Counted from the first letter of the stretch, positions 44,136-54,251 are shown. The stretch is DNA of 57,590 bases from JBCCGE01 sp039029455 (GCA_039029455.1 JBCCGE010000009.1:1-57590); one strand, 5' to 3'. A program made the numbers and translations. Notes: a model not told the origin generated them from the letters alone.

Positions 44136-45044
44136 CTATCCGAGTTGTTTTTTCAACAGTGCATTTGCGGCCCGGGACTGCGGTGGACGGCCAACAATGT
44201 CAGAGATGAAGGCGCTGGCGGAAAGCAACTTACTGAAATCAATGCCGGTTTCGATGTTCATACCTTCAAGCATGTAAAGCACATCTTCCGTTGCCACATT
44301 GCCGGTTGCGCCTTTCGCATAGGGACATCCGCCCAGACCGGCGACAGACGCGTCGATAACAGACACACCAAGCTGCAGTGTTGCGTAAATATTCGCCAGG
44401 GCCTGTCCGTAAGTGTCGTGAAAGTGCACGGCGATATTGGGAACAGGCACTACTTCGCTGACGGCATCTACCATTTGCACTGACTTCTCCGGCGTGCCGG
44501 TTCCAATCGTGTCGCCCAGCGATATTTCGTAGCAACCCATGTCGAACAGGGTGCTGCTGATGCGGCGTACATTTGTGATTGATACATCGCCCTCATATGG
44601 GCAGCCCAGAACGCAGGATATGTAGCCGCGCACTTTTATGCCTTCAGAGATGGCACGGGTAACGACGGGCATGAAACGACCAATGCTTTCGGCAATGCTG
44701 CAATTGATGTTTTTTTGGCTGAAGGTTTCCGATGCAGCGGCAAACACGGCGATCTCCCGGGCATCCGCAGCAAGTGCGGCTTCGAGACCCTTGATGTTAG
44801 GTACCAGGACGGGATAACTGACGTCGTTCCGTCGCTTAATTCTGTCCATAACCTCTCCCGTATCGGCCATTTTGGGCACCCACCTTGGCGACGTAAAGCT
44901 GCCCGCTTCGATGGATTTGAGGCCGGCGTCCTGAAGCTTGTGAATCAGTTCCACACGATTTACTGTCGATACATCAGCAGGTTCATTTTGTAACCCGTCT
45001 CTGGGACCCACATCAACGATGCGAACTGAATTCGGAAAAGTCAT
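44136..45044 (-). CDS. liuE: Hydroxymethylglutaryl-CoA lyase
   Basis: A 302-residue TIM-barrel lyase of the HMG-CoA lyase family. Features are VDVGPRDGLQNE (about 9-20) with the catalytic Arg, SCVLGCPYEGDV, the metal-site HFHDTYGQA (about 202-210) and the active-site Cys loop GLGGCPYAKGATGN (about 235). It splits HMG-CoA into acetyl-CoA and acetoacetate, the last step of leucine degradation. It starts three bases after liuD. Confidence 0.95.
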   Translation of the reverse strand: MTFPNSVRIVDVGPRDGLQNEPADVSTVNRVELIHKLQDAGLKSIEAGSFTSPRWVPKMADTGEVMDRIKRRNDVSYPVLVPNIKGLEAALAADAREIAVFAAASETFSQKNINCSIAESIGRFMPVVTRAISEGIKVRGYISCVLGCPYEGDVSITNVRRISSTLFDMGCYEISLGDTIGTGTPEKSVQMVDAVSEVVPVPNIAVHFHDTYGQALANIYATLQLGVSVIDASVAGLGGCPYAKGATGNVATEDVLYMLEGMNIETGIDFSKLLSASAFISDIVGRPPQSRAANALLKKQLG

Positions 45045-45047
45045 AAC

Positions 45048-47048
45048 CTACTCATCTGCGTCAGAATCCGAGAGAATCAGGACAGGTGTGCCCTGCATTA
45101 CCTGTTCTCCCACACCATAGAAAACTTCAACCACTGTGCCCGCGCGGGGTGCTGTTATGGAGTGTTCCATTTTCATGGCTTCCATAACCATCAATACCTG
45201 TCCGCACTCTACGGTATCGCCCGCAGTGACGTTCACAGCGATGATGATTCCGGGCATTGGGGCTTCCAGATCGGAATCCACCCCGGTTTCGTCTTCATCA
45301 CCTGATGATCGATCCACAAACCGAATGAACTCGGTGGTGCCGTCGCAGTGGATGCTGATACCGTTTTCGAATGCATAGTAGCGCATAGTAAACGAGACCA
45401 CTCCGGTACGAAACGACAGTGACTGTCCGGAGATCGCGATAAGTTTCAGCTCGAACGAATCGTCCCCTACACTGACCCTCATTCCCTTCGGCGTGTCCCG
45501 AACAGTGATGATATATCGGGATTCGTTGTGCTCCAGTTCGACTATGCGATCCGAATGCATGTTCAGTCGCCATCCCACAATATGATCGCGTGGATACCAG
45601 ACGTCATCGTCGCGATCAGTTGCGCTAGCTGATGCCTTTAGCATGGCGACGGCGATCAACGCGGCGGGTATGTTGTTATTGTCGGAGAGAATAGACGCCA
45701 GTTTTTCCGCAATCACTTCGGTGTGATAGCCGTCGCTTATTTCGCCGCTTCTGAATTCAGACAGGTCCAGCAACCGATGCAGGAAACTGACATTGTGATC
45801 GATTCCAACAATATCGATTTGTGTCAGCGCGTGCTGTAACCGCACACGTGCTTTTTCCCGCGTGCCGCCGAACGTGATCAGTTTGGCAATCATTGGATCG
45901 TAGTAGGGCGATAACTCATCGCCCTGCTGCACACCGGAATCCAGTCGACAGTGCTCACCTGTATCCGGCCCGTTGAACACCGTCAATGCTCCTGTGCTTG
46001 GCAAGAACTGGTTTGACGGTGATTCGGCATATACACGGGCTTCCATCGCTGAACCCAGAGCCACAATGTCCTCCTGCTGGAGAGGCAGTGGTTCCCCGGC
46101 GGCGATTCGGATTTGCCAGGCTACGAGATCGGTACCGGTAATCATCTCGGTGACCGGATGTTCGACCTGCAGACGCGTGTTCATCTCCATAAAGTAAAAC
46201 TGCTCGTCGGGTCCAAGCAGGAACTCCACCGTACCCGCGCCCTGATAAGCGATCGCACTGGCAGCGGCGACACCTGCACGATGCAGCGCTTCGCGAGTGT
46301 CGTCCCGCAACCCCGGAGCGGGCGCTTCCTCGATGACTTTCTGATGCCTCCTCTGAAGTGTGCAATCCCGCTCGTGCAGATGAACGACATTACCCAGAGA
46401 ATCGCCAAAGACCTGCACTTCGACATGTCGCGCAGCAGGTAAAAACTGTTCAATCAACACCCGGTCATCCGCGAAAGAGGATAATGCCTCCCGGCGCACT
46501 GAGGCGAGTGCATCGAGAAAGGCGTCTGCATGATCCACAACCCGCATTCCCTTTCCGCCACCACCCGATACCGCTTTAATCAGAACCGGAAAACCTGTTT
46601 TTTCGGCGGCCCTGAGTAAGACCTGATCATCCTGATCCTCGCCTTCATAACCAGGCAGTACAGGCACCCCGGCTGCCGCCATTGTCGCTTTGGCCTGGCT
46701 CTTTGAACCCATGGCAGTAATGTTCTCAGCAGACGGTCCGATGAACACAATCCCGCTGTCGGCACAGGCTTCAACCAGACGTGGATTCTCCGAGAGGAAA
46801 CCATATCCCGGATGAATCGCCTCGGCTTCGGTTTCTATCGCCGCGGCCAGGATATTCTCGATATTCAGATAACTGTCTTTTGAGGGAGCCGGACCAATGT
46901 GCACGGCTTCATTGCACATGCGGACATGCAGTGCTGCGGCATCAACGGACGAATATACCGCGACCGTTGCAATACCCATTTCTGAGCAGGTTCTGGCGAT
47001 TCTGCAGGCAATTTCGCCGCGGTTGGCGATCAGTATTTTGCTGAACAT
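45048..47048 (-). CDS. liuD: Methylcrotonyl-CoA carboxylase, biotin-carboxylase/BCCP subunit
   Basis: 666 residues. The biotin carboxylase domain (1-450: ILIANRGEIACRIAR, ATP-grasp GGGGKGMRVV, MEMNTRLQVEHPVTE) is followed by a BT-like linker and a C-terminal biotinyl domain with the biotin Lys in VMEAMKMEHS. It carboxylates biotin for the LiuB subunit encoded just upstream. Length and order are those of MCC alpha rather than of propionyl-CoA carboxylase, supported by operon context. Confidence 0.94.
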   Translation of the reverse strand: MFSKILIANRGEIACRIARTCSEMGIATVAVYSSVDAAALHVRMCNEAVHIGPAPSKDSYLNIENILAAAIETEAEAIHPGYGFLSENPRLVEACADSGIVFIGPSAENITAMGSKSQAKATMAAAGVPVLPGYEGEDQDDQVLLRAAEKTGFPVLIKAVSGGGGKGMRVVDHADAFLDALASVRREALSSFADDRVLIEQFLPAARHVEVQVFGDSLGNVVHLHERDCTLQRRHQKVIEEAPAPGLRDDTREALHRAGVAAASAIAYQGAGTVEFLLGPDEQFYFMEMNTRLQVEHPVTEMITGTDLVAWQIRIAAGEPLPLQQEDIVALGSAMEARVYAESPSNQFLPSTGALTVFNGPDTGEHCRLDSGVQQGDELSPYYDPMIAKLITFGGTREKARVRLQHALTQIDIVGIDHNVSFLHRLLDLSEFRSGEISDGYHTEVIAEKLASILSDNNNIPAALIAVAMLKASASATDRDDDVWYPRDHIVGWRLNMHSDRIVELEHNESRYIITVRDTPKGMRVSVGDDSFELKLIAISGQSLSFRTGVVSFTMRYYAFENGISIHCDGTTEFIRFVDRSSGDEDETGVDSDLEAPMPGIIIAVNVTAGDTVECGQVLMVMEAMKMEHSITAPRAGTVVEVFYGVGEQVMQGTPVLILSDSDADE

Positions 47049-47060
47049 GGCGGCGTCGTT

Positions 47061-48668
47061 TTACATTCTGAACACACCGAATCGGGTGTCCCTGATATCG
47101 TTTTGCATGCTCGCCGAGAGTCCAAGCCCCAATACCCGGCGTGTGTCCAGTGGGTCAATAACACCGTCATCCCATAATCGGGCACTGGCGTAATACGGAT
47201 TCCCCTGATGTTCGTATTGTTGTCGGATGCCTGACTCAAATTCCAGACGTTCCTTGTCGGGCCATGATTCACCGCGGGCAGACAATGTGTCTGCTCGAAT
47301 CTGTGCCAAAACACCGGACGCCTGCTCACCTCCCATCACTGAAATTCGAGCGTTGGGCCACATCCACAAAAATCGTGCACCGTAGGCTCGACCACACATG
47401 GCATAGTTTCCGGCGCCAAAACTTCCGCCAACGATCACGGTAAGTTTTGGGACCTGAGAGCAGGCGACCGCTGTTACCATCTTCGCGCCGTGTCGAGCGA
47501 TACCCTCGTTTTCAGATTGCTTACCAACCATAAATCCGGTGATGTTCTGCAGGAATACCAGTGGAATTTTGCGCTGGGAGCAGAGTTCGACGAAATGAGC
47601 GCCTTTGACCGCGGAATCGGAGAACAAGATGCCGTTGTTGGCCACCATGCCGATCAGGTGACCGTGAAGGTGCGCAAAACCACATACCAGTGTGGTCCCG
47701 AAGTGTTGCTTGAATTCGTCAAATTCGCTGGCATCGACGACACGACCGATGATCTGACGAATATCGAAAGGCTTGCGCGGATCTACCGGTACCAGTCCCC
47801 GAAGATCAGACTCCTCAAGTCGGGGTGGCCGGGGAGGGTGTTGGGGAGGCTGACCCGTCCGTGCACGATTGAGGTTGCCAACCAGTCGGCGCGTGATGCC
47901 AAGGGCGTGATGGTCGTTGTCGGCGAGATGATCGGTGACACCCGACACGCGGGAGTGCATGTCTGCGCCGCCGAGCTCCTCGGCGCTGACGGTCTCGCCA
48001 GTGGCGGCTTTAACGAGCGGCGGGCCGCCAAGAAATATGGTGCCCTGATTGCGAACAATAACGCTTTCATCAGACATGGCCGGGACATAGGCACCGCCCG
48101 CAGTGCAGGATCCCATGACCACCGCGATTTGAGGAATGCCTTCAGCGGACATATTGGCCTGATTGAAAAAAATACGGCCAAAATGATCGCGATCAGGAAA
48201 CACGTCGTCCTGCCGCGGCAGAAATGCACCCCCAGAATCCACCAGGTAGATACAGGGCAGACCATTTTGCTGCGCAATTTCCTGTGCACGCAGATGCTTT
48301 TTGACGGTCAATGGATAGTAAGTACCGCCTTTGACCGTGGCATCGTTGGCGACAATCACGCAGATAACGCCATTGACCACGCCGATACCTGTCAGTATGC
48401 CCCCGGCAGGTACATAATCCTCATACACCTCATATGCGGCCAGTTGTGATAGCTCAAGAAACGCAGAGCCCGGGTCGATCAGATGGTTAATGCGATCACG
48501 GGGCAGCAATTTGCCGCGGGCTACGTGTTTCTCCCGGGCCCGGGCGCTTCCGCCTTTTGATATCTGATCGATGCGCCGCTTCAGCGTCTCGCACAGCGTG
48601 CCCATGGCTTCTCGATTGAGTCGAAAAGACTCAGACTGAGGGTTAACGGAATCGTTGATGGTATTCAT
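47061..48668 (-). CDS. liuB: Methylcrotonyl-CoA carboxylase, carboxyltransferase subunit
   Basis: 535 residues with the two crotonase-like carboxyltransferase halves. Marks are RDRINHLIDPGSAFLELSQ, CIYLVDSGGAFLPRQDDVFPD, GSCTAGGAYVPAMSDE (oxyanion hole) and FGAGNYAMCGRAYGARFLW. It transfers CO2 from biotin to 3-methylcrotonyl-CoA. It is the partner of LiuD, 12 bases downstream. Confidence 0.95.
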   Translation of the reverse strand: MNTINDSVNPQSESFRLNREAMGTLCETLKRRIDQISKGGSARAREKHVARGKLLPRDRINHLIDPGSAFLELSQLAAYEVYEDYVPAGGILTGIGVVNGVICVIVANDATVKGGTYYPLTVKKHLRAQEIAQQNGLPCIYLVDSGGAFLPRQDDVFPDRDHFGRIFFNQANMSAEGIPQIAVVMGSCTAGGAYVPAMSDESVIVRNQGTIFLGGPPLVKAATGETVSAEELGGADMHSRVSGVTDHLADNDHHALGITRRLVGNLNRARTGQPPQHPPRPPRLEESDLRGLVPVDPRKPFDIRQIIGRVVDASEFDEFKQHFGTTLVCGFAHLHGHLIGMVANNGILFSDSAVKGAHFVELCSQRKIPLVFLQNITGFMVGKQSENEGIARHGAKMVTAVACSQVPKLTVIVGGSFGAGNYAMCGRAYGARFLWMWPNARISVMGGEQASGVLAQIRADTLSARGESWPDKERLEFESGIRQQYEHQGNPYYASARLWDDGVIDPLDTRRVLGLGLSASMQNDIRDTRFGVFRM

Positions 48669-48688
48669 TACAAATTGTACGTTTCGAT

Positions 48689-49822
48689 TCAGTTGTCAAA
48701 CAGATGACGGCAAATCACCATTTTCTGAATATCGCTGGTGCCCTCATAGATCTGCGCAACACGCACATCCCGATAGATTTGTTCGACCGGAAAGTCCTTG
48801 AGGTAACCGTACCCGCCGAGCACCTGAATTGCGGCGCTGCAGATTTTCTCGGCCTGCTCTGACGCAAACAGTTTGGCCATACAGGCCTGCTTAAGACCGG
48901 GCAGTCCGGCGTCCTGAAGCGCTGCGGCATGCCACACCATCAGCCGGCAGGACTCGAGCGTCGTCGCGCTGTCGGCCAGCCGGAACGCTACCGCCTGATG
49001 CTCAGACAGGGGTTTGTCAAAGCTTTGGCGGTCGCGCGAATAGGCGATTGCGCACTCGAGGGCCGATCTGGCCATACCAACACACTGGGCCGCTATCCCG
49101 ACGCGACCGTATTCAAGATTGCTCAACGCAACCTTATAACCCTCGCCAGGTTGTCCAATGAGACTGGACGCAGGGATGCGGCAATTGTCGAGGGTGATCT
49201 GCGCCGTGTCCGATGCATGCTGCCCAAGCTTTTCTTCCAGTCTTGACACAACGTATCCGTCATTGGTTGTCGGAACCAGAAACGCACTGATACCCCGCTT
49301 GCCCGCATCGGGATCCGTAACCGCAAACACAACTGCGAGATCAGCATTACGGCCTGAGGTGACAAATTGTTTAGTGCCGTTGAGCACATAAAAGTCCCCA
49401 TCCCGGACAGCTCGGGTTCGGATTGCAGACGCGTCAGAGCCGGCGTGGGGCTCGGTCAGACAGAAACAGCCCAGTGCTTCGCCTGTGGCCAGTGCAATCA
49501 GTTCTTCAGAACGTTGCGTCGGGCTGCCGAAGCGGGCCAGTATCCGCGACACCAGATTGGTGACACTGATAATTGTCGATACGGAACCGTCACCCGCCGC
49601 AAGTTCTTCGATGGCGATCGCATACGACAGGGTGTCGGCACCGGCACCCCCATCGTCAACCGGCACGGTCATGCCACAAAGGCCGAGCGAGCCCGCGGTT
49701 TTGATTTCTTCCGCCGGAAAATGTCCGGATCGATCCCACTCGGCGCTTCGCGGCTGCAGTCTGCGTTTTGCAAAATCCCTGACCGTGGCCTGGATCAAAG
49801 ATTGATTTTCGTTCAGCAGCAT
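48689..49822 (-). CDS. Acyl-CoA dehydrogenase (short/branched-chain type)
   Basis: A 377-residue flavoprotein. CFCLTEPHAGSDAS (about 119-132) and FVTSGRNADLAVVFAVTD are FAD-binding blocks; the catalytic Glu is in QIYEGTSDIQKM (about 361), the position used by short-chain enzymes, unlike LiuA. It could act on butyryl- or 2-methylbutyryl-CoA (isoleucine branch) inside the liu operon. Which substrate it prefers is not decidable. Confidence 0.9.
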   Translation of the reverse strand: MLLNENQSLIQATVRDFAKRRLQPRSAEWDRSGHFPAEEIKTAGSLGLCGMTVPVDDGGAGADTLSYAIAIEELAAGDGSVSTIISVTNLVSRILARFGSPTQRSEELIALATGEALGCFCLTEPHAGSDASAIRTRAVRDGDFYVLNGTKQFVTSGRNADLAVVFAVTDPDAGKRGISAFLVPTTNDGYVVSRLEEKLGQHASDTAQITLDNCRIPASSLIGQPGEGYKVALSNLEYGRVGIAAQCVGMARSALECAIAYSRDRQSFDKPLSEHQAVAFRLADSATTLESCRLMVWHAAALQDAGLPGLKQACMAKLFASEQAEKICSAAIQVLGGYGYLKDFPVEQIYRDVRVAQIYEGTSDIQKMVICRHLFDN

Positions 49823-49827
49823 TTTAT

Positions 49828-51015
49828 TCAGAGTCTCTCAACGGCCAGAGCAGTGGCTTCTCCGCCACCGATACACAATGCGGCAATTCCTTTTCTCTCA
49901 TCACGCTGTTCGAGAGCCGATAACAGGGTCACAAGAATACGTGCGCCGGATGCACCAATCGGATGCCCCAACGCGCATGCGCCACCATTAACGTTGACTG
50001 TTTCGTGAGGCAGATTCAGTTCCTGCATCGCGGCCATAGTCACCACCGCGAATGCTTCGTTTATCTCGAACAGTTCGACCTCGTCGGCGCTCCAGTTTAT
50101 ACGTTGTAGAAGATTTCTGATCGCGTTAACGGGCGCGGTGGTAAACCACGCCGGCTCATGGGCATGGGTCGCATGCCCGACAATTTTCGCCAAAGGTGCG
50201 ATGCCCATAGCATCGGCAGTTGATGCACGCATCAGCACCATCGCAGCGGCGCCGTCTGAGATTGAGCTGGCATTGGCTGCTGTCACTGAACCATCAGACT
50301 TGAATGCGGGTCGAAGCAGAGGAATCTTGTCCGGTCGGGCATTTCCCGGTTGTTCATCGGTATCAATGGATATTGATCCGGTTTTTTGCGGACAGTCTAC
50401 GGCAGATATTTCCTTTGCAAAACGCCCTTGTTCAATGGCGTTTGAAGCGCGTTCGAGGGACGCTATCGCGAACTCATCCTGTTGCTCGCGGCTAAATGAA
50501 TATTTTTCTGCACAAAGCTCGGCAAAACTGCCCATCAGTTGACCTTTGTCATAGGCATCTTCCAGCCCGTCCAGAAACATATGGTCCTGAACAGTGTGGT
50601 GACCCATGCGATAGCCGGAACGTGCTTTTGGCAATAGGTACGGCGCGTTGCTCATGCTCTCCATTCCTCCTGCGACCACCACGCTTTGGGAACCGGAGAG
50701 CAGTATGTCGTGTGCCAGCATAGTCGCTTTCATTCCTGAGCCACACATCTTGTTAACGGTTGTGCAGGCTGCAGATAATGGCAGGCCTGCGGCCAGAGCC
50801 GCTTGTCGTGCCGGCGCCTGTCCCTGTCCCGCAGGCAAAACATTGCCCATAATGACTTCACCGACCTCTGCCGGATTCAGGCCGCTGCGATTCACCGCCG
50901 ATGCAATCGCGGTCGCCCCTAACTCGCTCGCTGAGCGCGTAGACAATGCACCTTGAAAGCCTCCCATAGGGGTGCGTGCAATCGCCGTGATGACAACGCT
51001 GTCACTGGCGTTCAT
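49828..51015 (-). CDS. Acetyl-CoA acetyltransferase (thiolase)
   Basis: 395 residues with all thiolase motifs: nucleophile Cys in NKMCGSGMKA (about 88), GHPIGASGARI (His near 351) and the second Cys in LCIGGGEATAL (about 382). A degradative or biosynthetic thiolase at this place would split acetoacetyl-CoA derived from leucine's acetoacetate. Start overlaps the liuA stop by ATGA, so the two are coupled. Confidence 0.94.
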   Translation of the reverse strand: MNASDSVVITAIARTPMGGFQGALSTRSASELGATAIASAVNRSGLNPAEVGEVIMGNVLPAGQGQAPARQAALAAGLPLSAACTTVNKMCGSGMKATMLAHDILLSGSQSVVVAGGMESMSNAPYLLPKARSGYRMGHHTVQDHMFLDGLEDAYDKGQLMGSFAELCAEKYSFSREQQDEFAIASLERASNAIEQGRFAKEISAVDCPQKTGSISIDTDEQPGNARPDKIPLLRPAFKSDGSVTAANASSISDGAAAMVLMRASTADAMGIAPLAKIVGHATHAHEPAWFTTAPVNAIRNLLQRINWSADEVELFEINEAFAVVTMAAMQELNLPHETVNVNGGACALGHPIGASGARILVTLLSALEQRDERKGIAALCIGGGEATALAVERL

Positions 51016-52178
51016 GATGCGGTTTCCCGGAATAACTCACGGCCAATAAGCATTCTCCGGATTTCGGAGGTGCCAGCGCCAATTTCATAAAGCTTGGCGT
51101 CTCTCAACAATCGCCCGGCGTCATAATCTGTGGTATAGCCGTTGCCGCCCAGAGTCTGAATCGTTTCCAGCGCCATCCAGGTTGCCTTTTCAGCGCTGTA
51201 TAAAATGACACCGGCGGCGTCTTTGCGATTAATTTCGCCGCGATCACAGGCCTGACCCACTGCGTAGACGTAGGCACAGCATGCATTCAGAGTCGTGTAC
51301 ATATCGGCGAGTTTGCCCTGAATCAGCTGAAATTCTCCAATCGGCTGGCCGAATTGCTGCCGTTCGTGGATATAGGGTACTACAGTCTCCATACAGGCGC
51401 GCATAATTCCCAGCGGTCCGGCAGCCAGCACCGCGCGTTCAAAGTCGAGGCCGCTCATCAGCACATTGACACCCCGGTTTTCTCCGCCCAGTACATTTTC
51501 CTCAGGCACTTCAACATTTTCGAAAATAAGTTCGCATGTGTTTGAACCCCGCATCCCCAGTTTGTCGAGTTTTTCGCCCCGACCGATGTTCATTTCTCGC
51601 TCGATGACGAATGCGGTGATGCCTTTGGATTCAGCGGCCATATCGGTTTTTGCATAGACAACCATGACGTCGGCATCGGGACCATTGGTAATCCACATTT
51701 TGGTGCCGTTGAGGACGTAGTAGCCCTCCTTTTTTTCTGCTTTCAGGCGCATGCTGACCACGTCTGACCCCGAACCCGGTTCTGACATCGCAAGTGCCCC
51801 CACGTGCTGGCCGCTGACCAGTTTGGGCAGATACAGCTCTTTTTGCACCGGTGTGCCGTTACGGTATATTTGGTTAACACACAGATTCGAATGTGCGCCA
51901 TAGCTCAATCCGACAGACGCTGAAGCCCGACTGATTTCCTCCATCGCGACGATATGTGCCAGATATCCCATATCGGTACCTCCATATTCATCAGATACCG
52001 TAATGCCCAGTAACCCCATGTCACCGAGCTTGCCCCAGAGATCGTGGGGAAACTGGTTTTGCTGATCGATCTCTCTTGCGCGCGGTGATATTTCCTGTTC
52101 GCAAAACTGCCGAACCGATTCTCGAAGCAGGTTTAGGGTGTCGTCAAAACCGAAATTCAGGCCGGGTAATGTGGTCAT
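51012..52178 (-). CDS. liuA: Isovaleryl-CoA dehydrogenase
   Basis: A 388-residue acyl-CoA dehydrogenase. LNFGFDDTLNLLRESVRQF and RAREIDQQNQFPHDLWGKLGDMGLLGITV are the IVD family opening. ALAMSEPGSGSDVV and KMWITNGPDADV are the flavin blocks. The catalytic Glu of IVD is in the helix near residue 250 (SGLDFERAVLAAGPLG), and the C-terminal Gly in YEIGAGTSEIRR replaces the short-chain Glu position, which supports IVD. It is the first gene of the liu operon, 38 bases from the palindrome. Confidence 0.95.
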   Translation of the reverse strand: MTTLPGLNFGFDDTLNLLRESVRQFCEQEISPRAREIDQQNQFPHDLWGKLGDMGLLGITVSDEYGGTDMGYLAHIVAMEEISRASASVGLSYGAHSNLCVNQIYRNGTPVQKELYLPKLVSGQHVGALAMSEPGSGSDVVSMRLKAEKKEGYYVLNGTKMWITNGPDADVMVVYAKTDMAAESKGITAFVIEREMNIGRGEKLDKLGMRGSNTCELIFENVEVPEENVLGGENRGVNVLMSGLDFERAVLAAGPLGIMRACMETVVPYIHERQQFGQPIGEFQLIQGKLADMYTTLNACCAYVYAVGQACDRGEINRKDAAGVILYSAEKATWMALETIQTLGGNGYTTDYDAGRLLRDAKLYEIGAGTSEIRRMLIGRELFRETAS

Positions 52179-52215
52179 TCGAGGAAGCCGAAGAATAAAG
52201 ACGAAAACTTACCTT

Positions 52216-52231
52216 ACGTTTACGTAAACGT
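52216..52231. promoter_or_regulatory. Palindromic operator, LiuR-type candidate
   Basis: ACGTTTACGTAAACGT is a perfect 16-bp palindrome 38 bp upstream of liuA and 57 bp upstream of the glycerate kinase gene. On the minus strand it overlaps TTGACG (52234-52229), a good -35 hexamer; the -10 region is weak (TAAGTT at 17-bp spacing). MerR-family LiuR sites of this appearance precede liu operons in gammaproteobacteria; no liuR gene is in the window. Confidence 0.65.
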
Positions 52232-52287
52232 CAATCTAACCCGATGCGCATACTGACGCTAAAATTATAGAAAATCGAGAATAAAAC

Positions 52288-53508
52288 GTGACTGATACCG
52301 GTACCCAAAATTTGCTTGAAAGCGCCTGGTGGCAGGGTGTAAAGGCTGTGGAGGGCCGTTTTGCGACGCGGAACTGGCTGAATCGCAATCATCCTGTTCA
52401 ATACGATGCGGTCCTGGCTATGGGAAAGGCCGCGGGTGCAATGGCGCTGGGGGCCGATGACGCTCTTGAGGACGGTTTTACCGGACTGGTTATTACCAAG
52501 TATGGACACGTAACCGCAGAGCTCAGCCGGCGGCCGCATCTCACTGTATTCGAGTCGGCGCATCCAACCCCGGACCAGAGCAGTCTGCAATCTGGGCAGA
52601 TGGCCCGGGAATTTGTGCAGAGCCGTGGATCGGAGGATCGGCTGCTGGTCCTGATCTCCGGAGGAGCGTCTGCGCTGGTTGAAAATCTGATGCCCCACGT
52701 CGAACTTGGCGATTTGCAGTCCATCAATGAATTCATGCACGCCTCCGGCTGGGACATCGGGCGCATGAACTCACTGCGCCGAAGCCTCTCGCAGGTGAAG
52801 GGAGGGCGATTGTTGTCCACATTTTCAGGCCGGCATATCGATGTGCTGGCGATCTCAGACGTGCCCGGTGATGATATTTCCGTGATTGCATCCGGTATCG
52901 GCAGTCCCTTTTTGGTGAAAGATGAACTTTCGCCTCTGCCGGAACAGTTCGCGCATTTGCAACGGTCTGTTCGCAACCAAGAGCATGATGAGAGTAGTCG
53001 TTACACCCACAATGTCACCATCATTGGCAGCAATGCCGTTGCTCGTGCAGCCGCCGCCGATTTTCTGACAGCGCAGGGAAGGGCGATTCGGTGCAATGCA
53101 GAAACCCTGTACGCTGATGTATTTGAAGTAGCGGCGACGCTGGCGGAAACACTTCGGCAAGGCCCGGAGGGAGCGTACATCTGGGGTGGAGAGCCCACGG
53201 TGAAATTACCGCAATCACCGGGACAGGGCGGGCGCAATCAATCCCTCGCAATGGCTATGGCGTGCGAGCTTGGCGATCAGTCGGATGTGGCTGTCCTGGT
53301 CGCCGGAACTGATGGCAACGACGGCCCTACCGATGCGGCCGGCGCCCTGATCTGCCCGGCCGAACTGGATCTCAGCGATGCGCCGGTTTATTTGCAGGCA
53401 GCCAATGCCTATCCGTGGCTCAAGGCACAAAATGCGCTGTTCATCAGTGAGCCCACCGGAACGAATGTTATGGATCTGGTGGTTGCGCTGAAAACCGCTC
53501 CGCCTTGA
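52288..53508 (+). CDS. Glycerate 2-kinase (GckA/MOFRL family)
   Basis: 406 residues. The N-terminal half has YDAVLAMGKAAGAMA, SAHPTPDQSSLQSG and the nucleotide-site LISGGASALVENL. The C-terminal MOFRL domain has GGEPTVKLPQSPGQGGRNQSLAM and VAGTDGNDGPTDAAGALI. It phosphorylates D-glycerate at C2. It starts with GTG at 52288, 98 bp from liuA, divergent. The next gene overlaps or follows immediately. Confidence 0.9.
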   Translation: MTDTGTQNLLESAWWQGVKAVEGRFATRNWLNRNHPVQYDAVLAMGKAAGAMALGADDALEDGFTGLVITKYGHVTAELSRRPHLTVFESAHPTPDQSSLQSGQMAREFVQSRGSEDRLLVLISGGASALVENLMPHVELGDLQSINEFMHASGWDIGRMNSLRRSLSQVKGGRLLSTFSGRHIDVLAISDVPGDDISVIASGIGSPFLVKDELSPLPEQFAHLQRSVRNQEHDESSRYTHNVTIIGSNAVARAAAADFLTAQGRAIRCNAETLYADVFEVAATLAETLRQGPEGAYIWGGEPTVKLPQSPGQGGRNQSLAMAMACELGDQSDVAVLVAGTDGNDGPTDAAGALICPAELDLSDAPVYLQAANAYPWLKAQNALFISEPTGTNVMDLVVALKTAPP

Positions 53509-53588
53509 TCAACCTCAGAACAACCGTGTACAGTGGCTGCACCGCCGAACCCAATTATGGTCATGCGGAACAGACCTGGGAGAACGAA

Positions 53589-54245
53589 TTGACACAAATA
53601 AACTCCGCCGAAGAGGCGTTAAAGCGATTTTCAACACCCGCCGCTGCTGAAAAATATCAGGGCGCACTGGTCGGTACGCGGAAGCATCACAGGGAGGTCG
53701 CGTGCGTTCGAAAGGCCTTCAGCTCTCTGCCTGATGGCAGCCACATACTTGATTTTCCCTGTGGCACCGGACGTCTGTCCGCCGAATTGGCCGAAATGGG
53801 ATTCGATATCAGCATTGCAGATTCTTCGCGGCATATGGTCGATCGCGCCATCAGTTATTTACGGACGCGAAACGTTTCCACCTTAAGCGCTTTTGTGTCG
53901 GATGTGTTGTCACCGACTCCGCCTGCTGATGGATTTGACGGTGTATTGTGCAATCGTCTTTTTCATCACTTTTTCGAGTCAGAAACTCGAATCGCGGCGT
54001 TGCGTCAGCTCTCCACGCTGAGCAGTGGCCCGATACTGGTTTCCTACTACGCCACCGGATGCCTCGATGCGATGACGTTCAAAGTTAAAAATGCGATTCG
54101 GCGCAGAAATCCAACGGATCGCGTACCCATTGCGCCGTCTTTGTTTGAATACGAAATCAGGGCTGCCGGGATGCAGCAGAAGCAGGTGATTCATTCACGT
54201 CCGGGAATCTCAATGCAAACCTATGTGTTGCTGAGTCGGGGATAA
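53589..54245 (+). CDS. SAM-dependent methyltransferase
   Basis: 218 residues, class I Rossmann methyltransferase with motif I ILDFPCGTGRLSAELAE (about 52-68), the acidic ISIADSS and motif post-I FDGVLCNRLFHHF. The first codon that has a good RBS is TTG 53589 (GGGAG at 53578-53582). The longer TTG at 53505 would overlap the glycerate kinase stop. The substrate is unknown; the partner genes suggest a sugar-acid or envelope lipid pathway, which is speculative. Confidence 0.75.
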   Translation: MTQINSAEEALKRFSTPAAAEKYQGALVGTRKHHREVACVRKAFSSLPDGSHILDFPCGTGRLSAELAEMGFDISIADSSRHMVDRAISYLRTRNVSTLSAFVSDVLSPTPPADGFDGVLCNRLFHHFFESETRIAALRQLSTLSSGPILVSYYATGCLDAMTFKVKNAIRRRNPTDRVPIAPSLFEYEIRAAGMQQKQVIHSRPGISMQTYVLLSRG

Positions 54246-54251
54246 ATTACG

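Noticed and set aside
47490..48449. 319-codon open frame on the plus strand
   Set aside because: It is antisense to liuB, whose protein matches the carboxyltransferase family throughout. The antisense translation has no recognisable domain.
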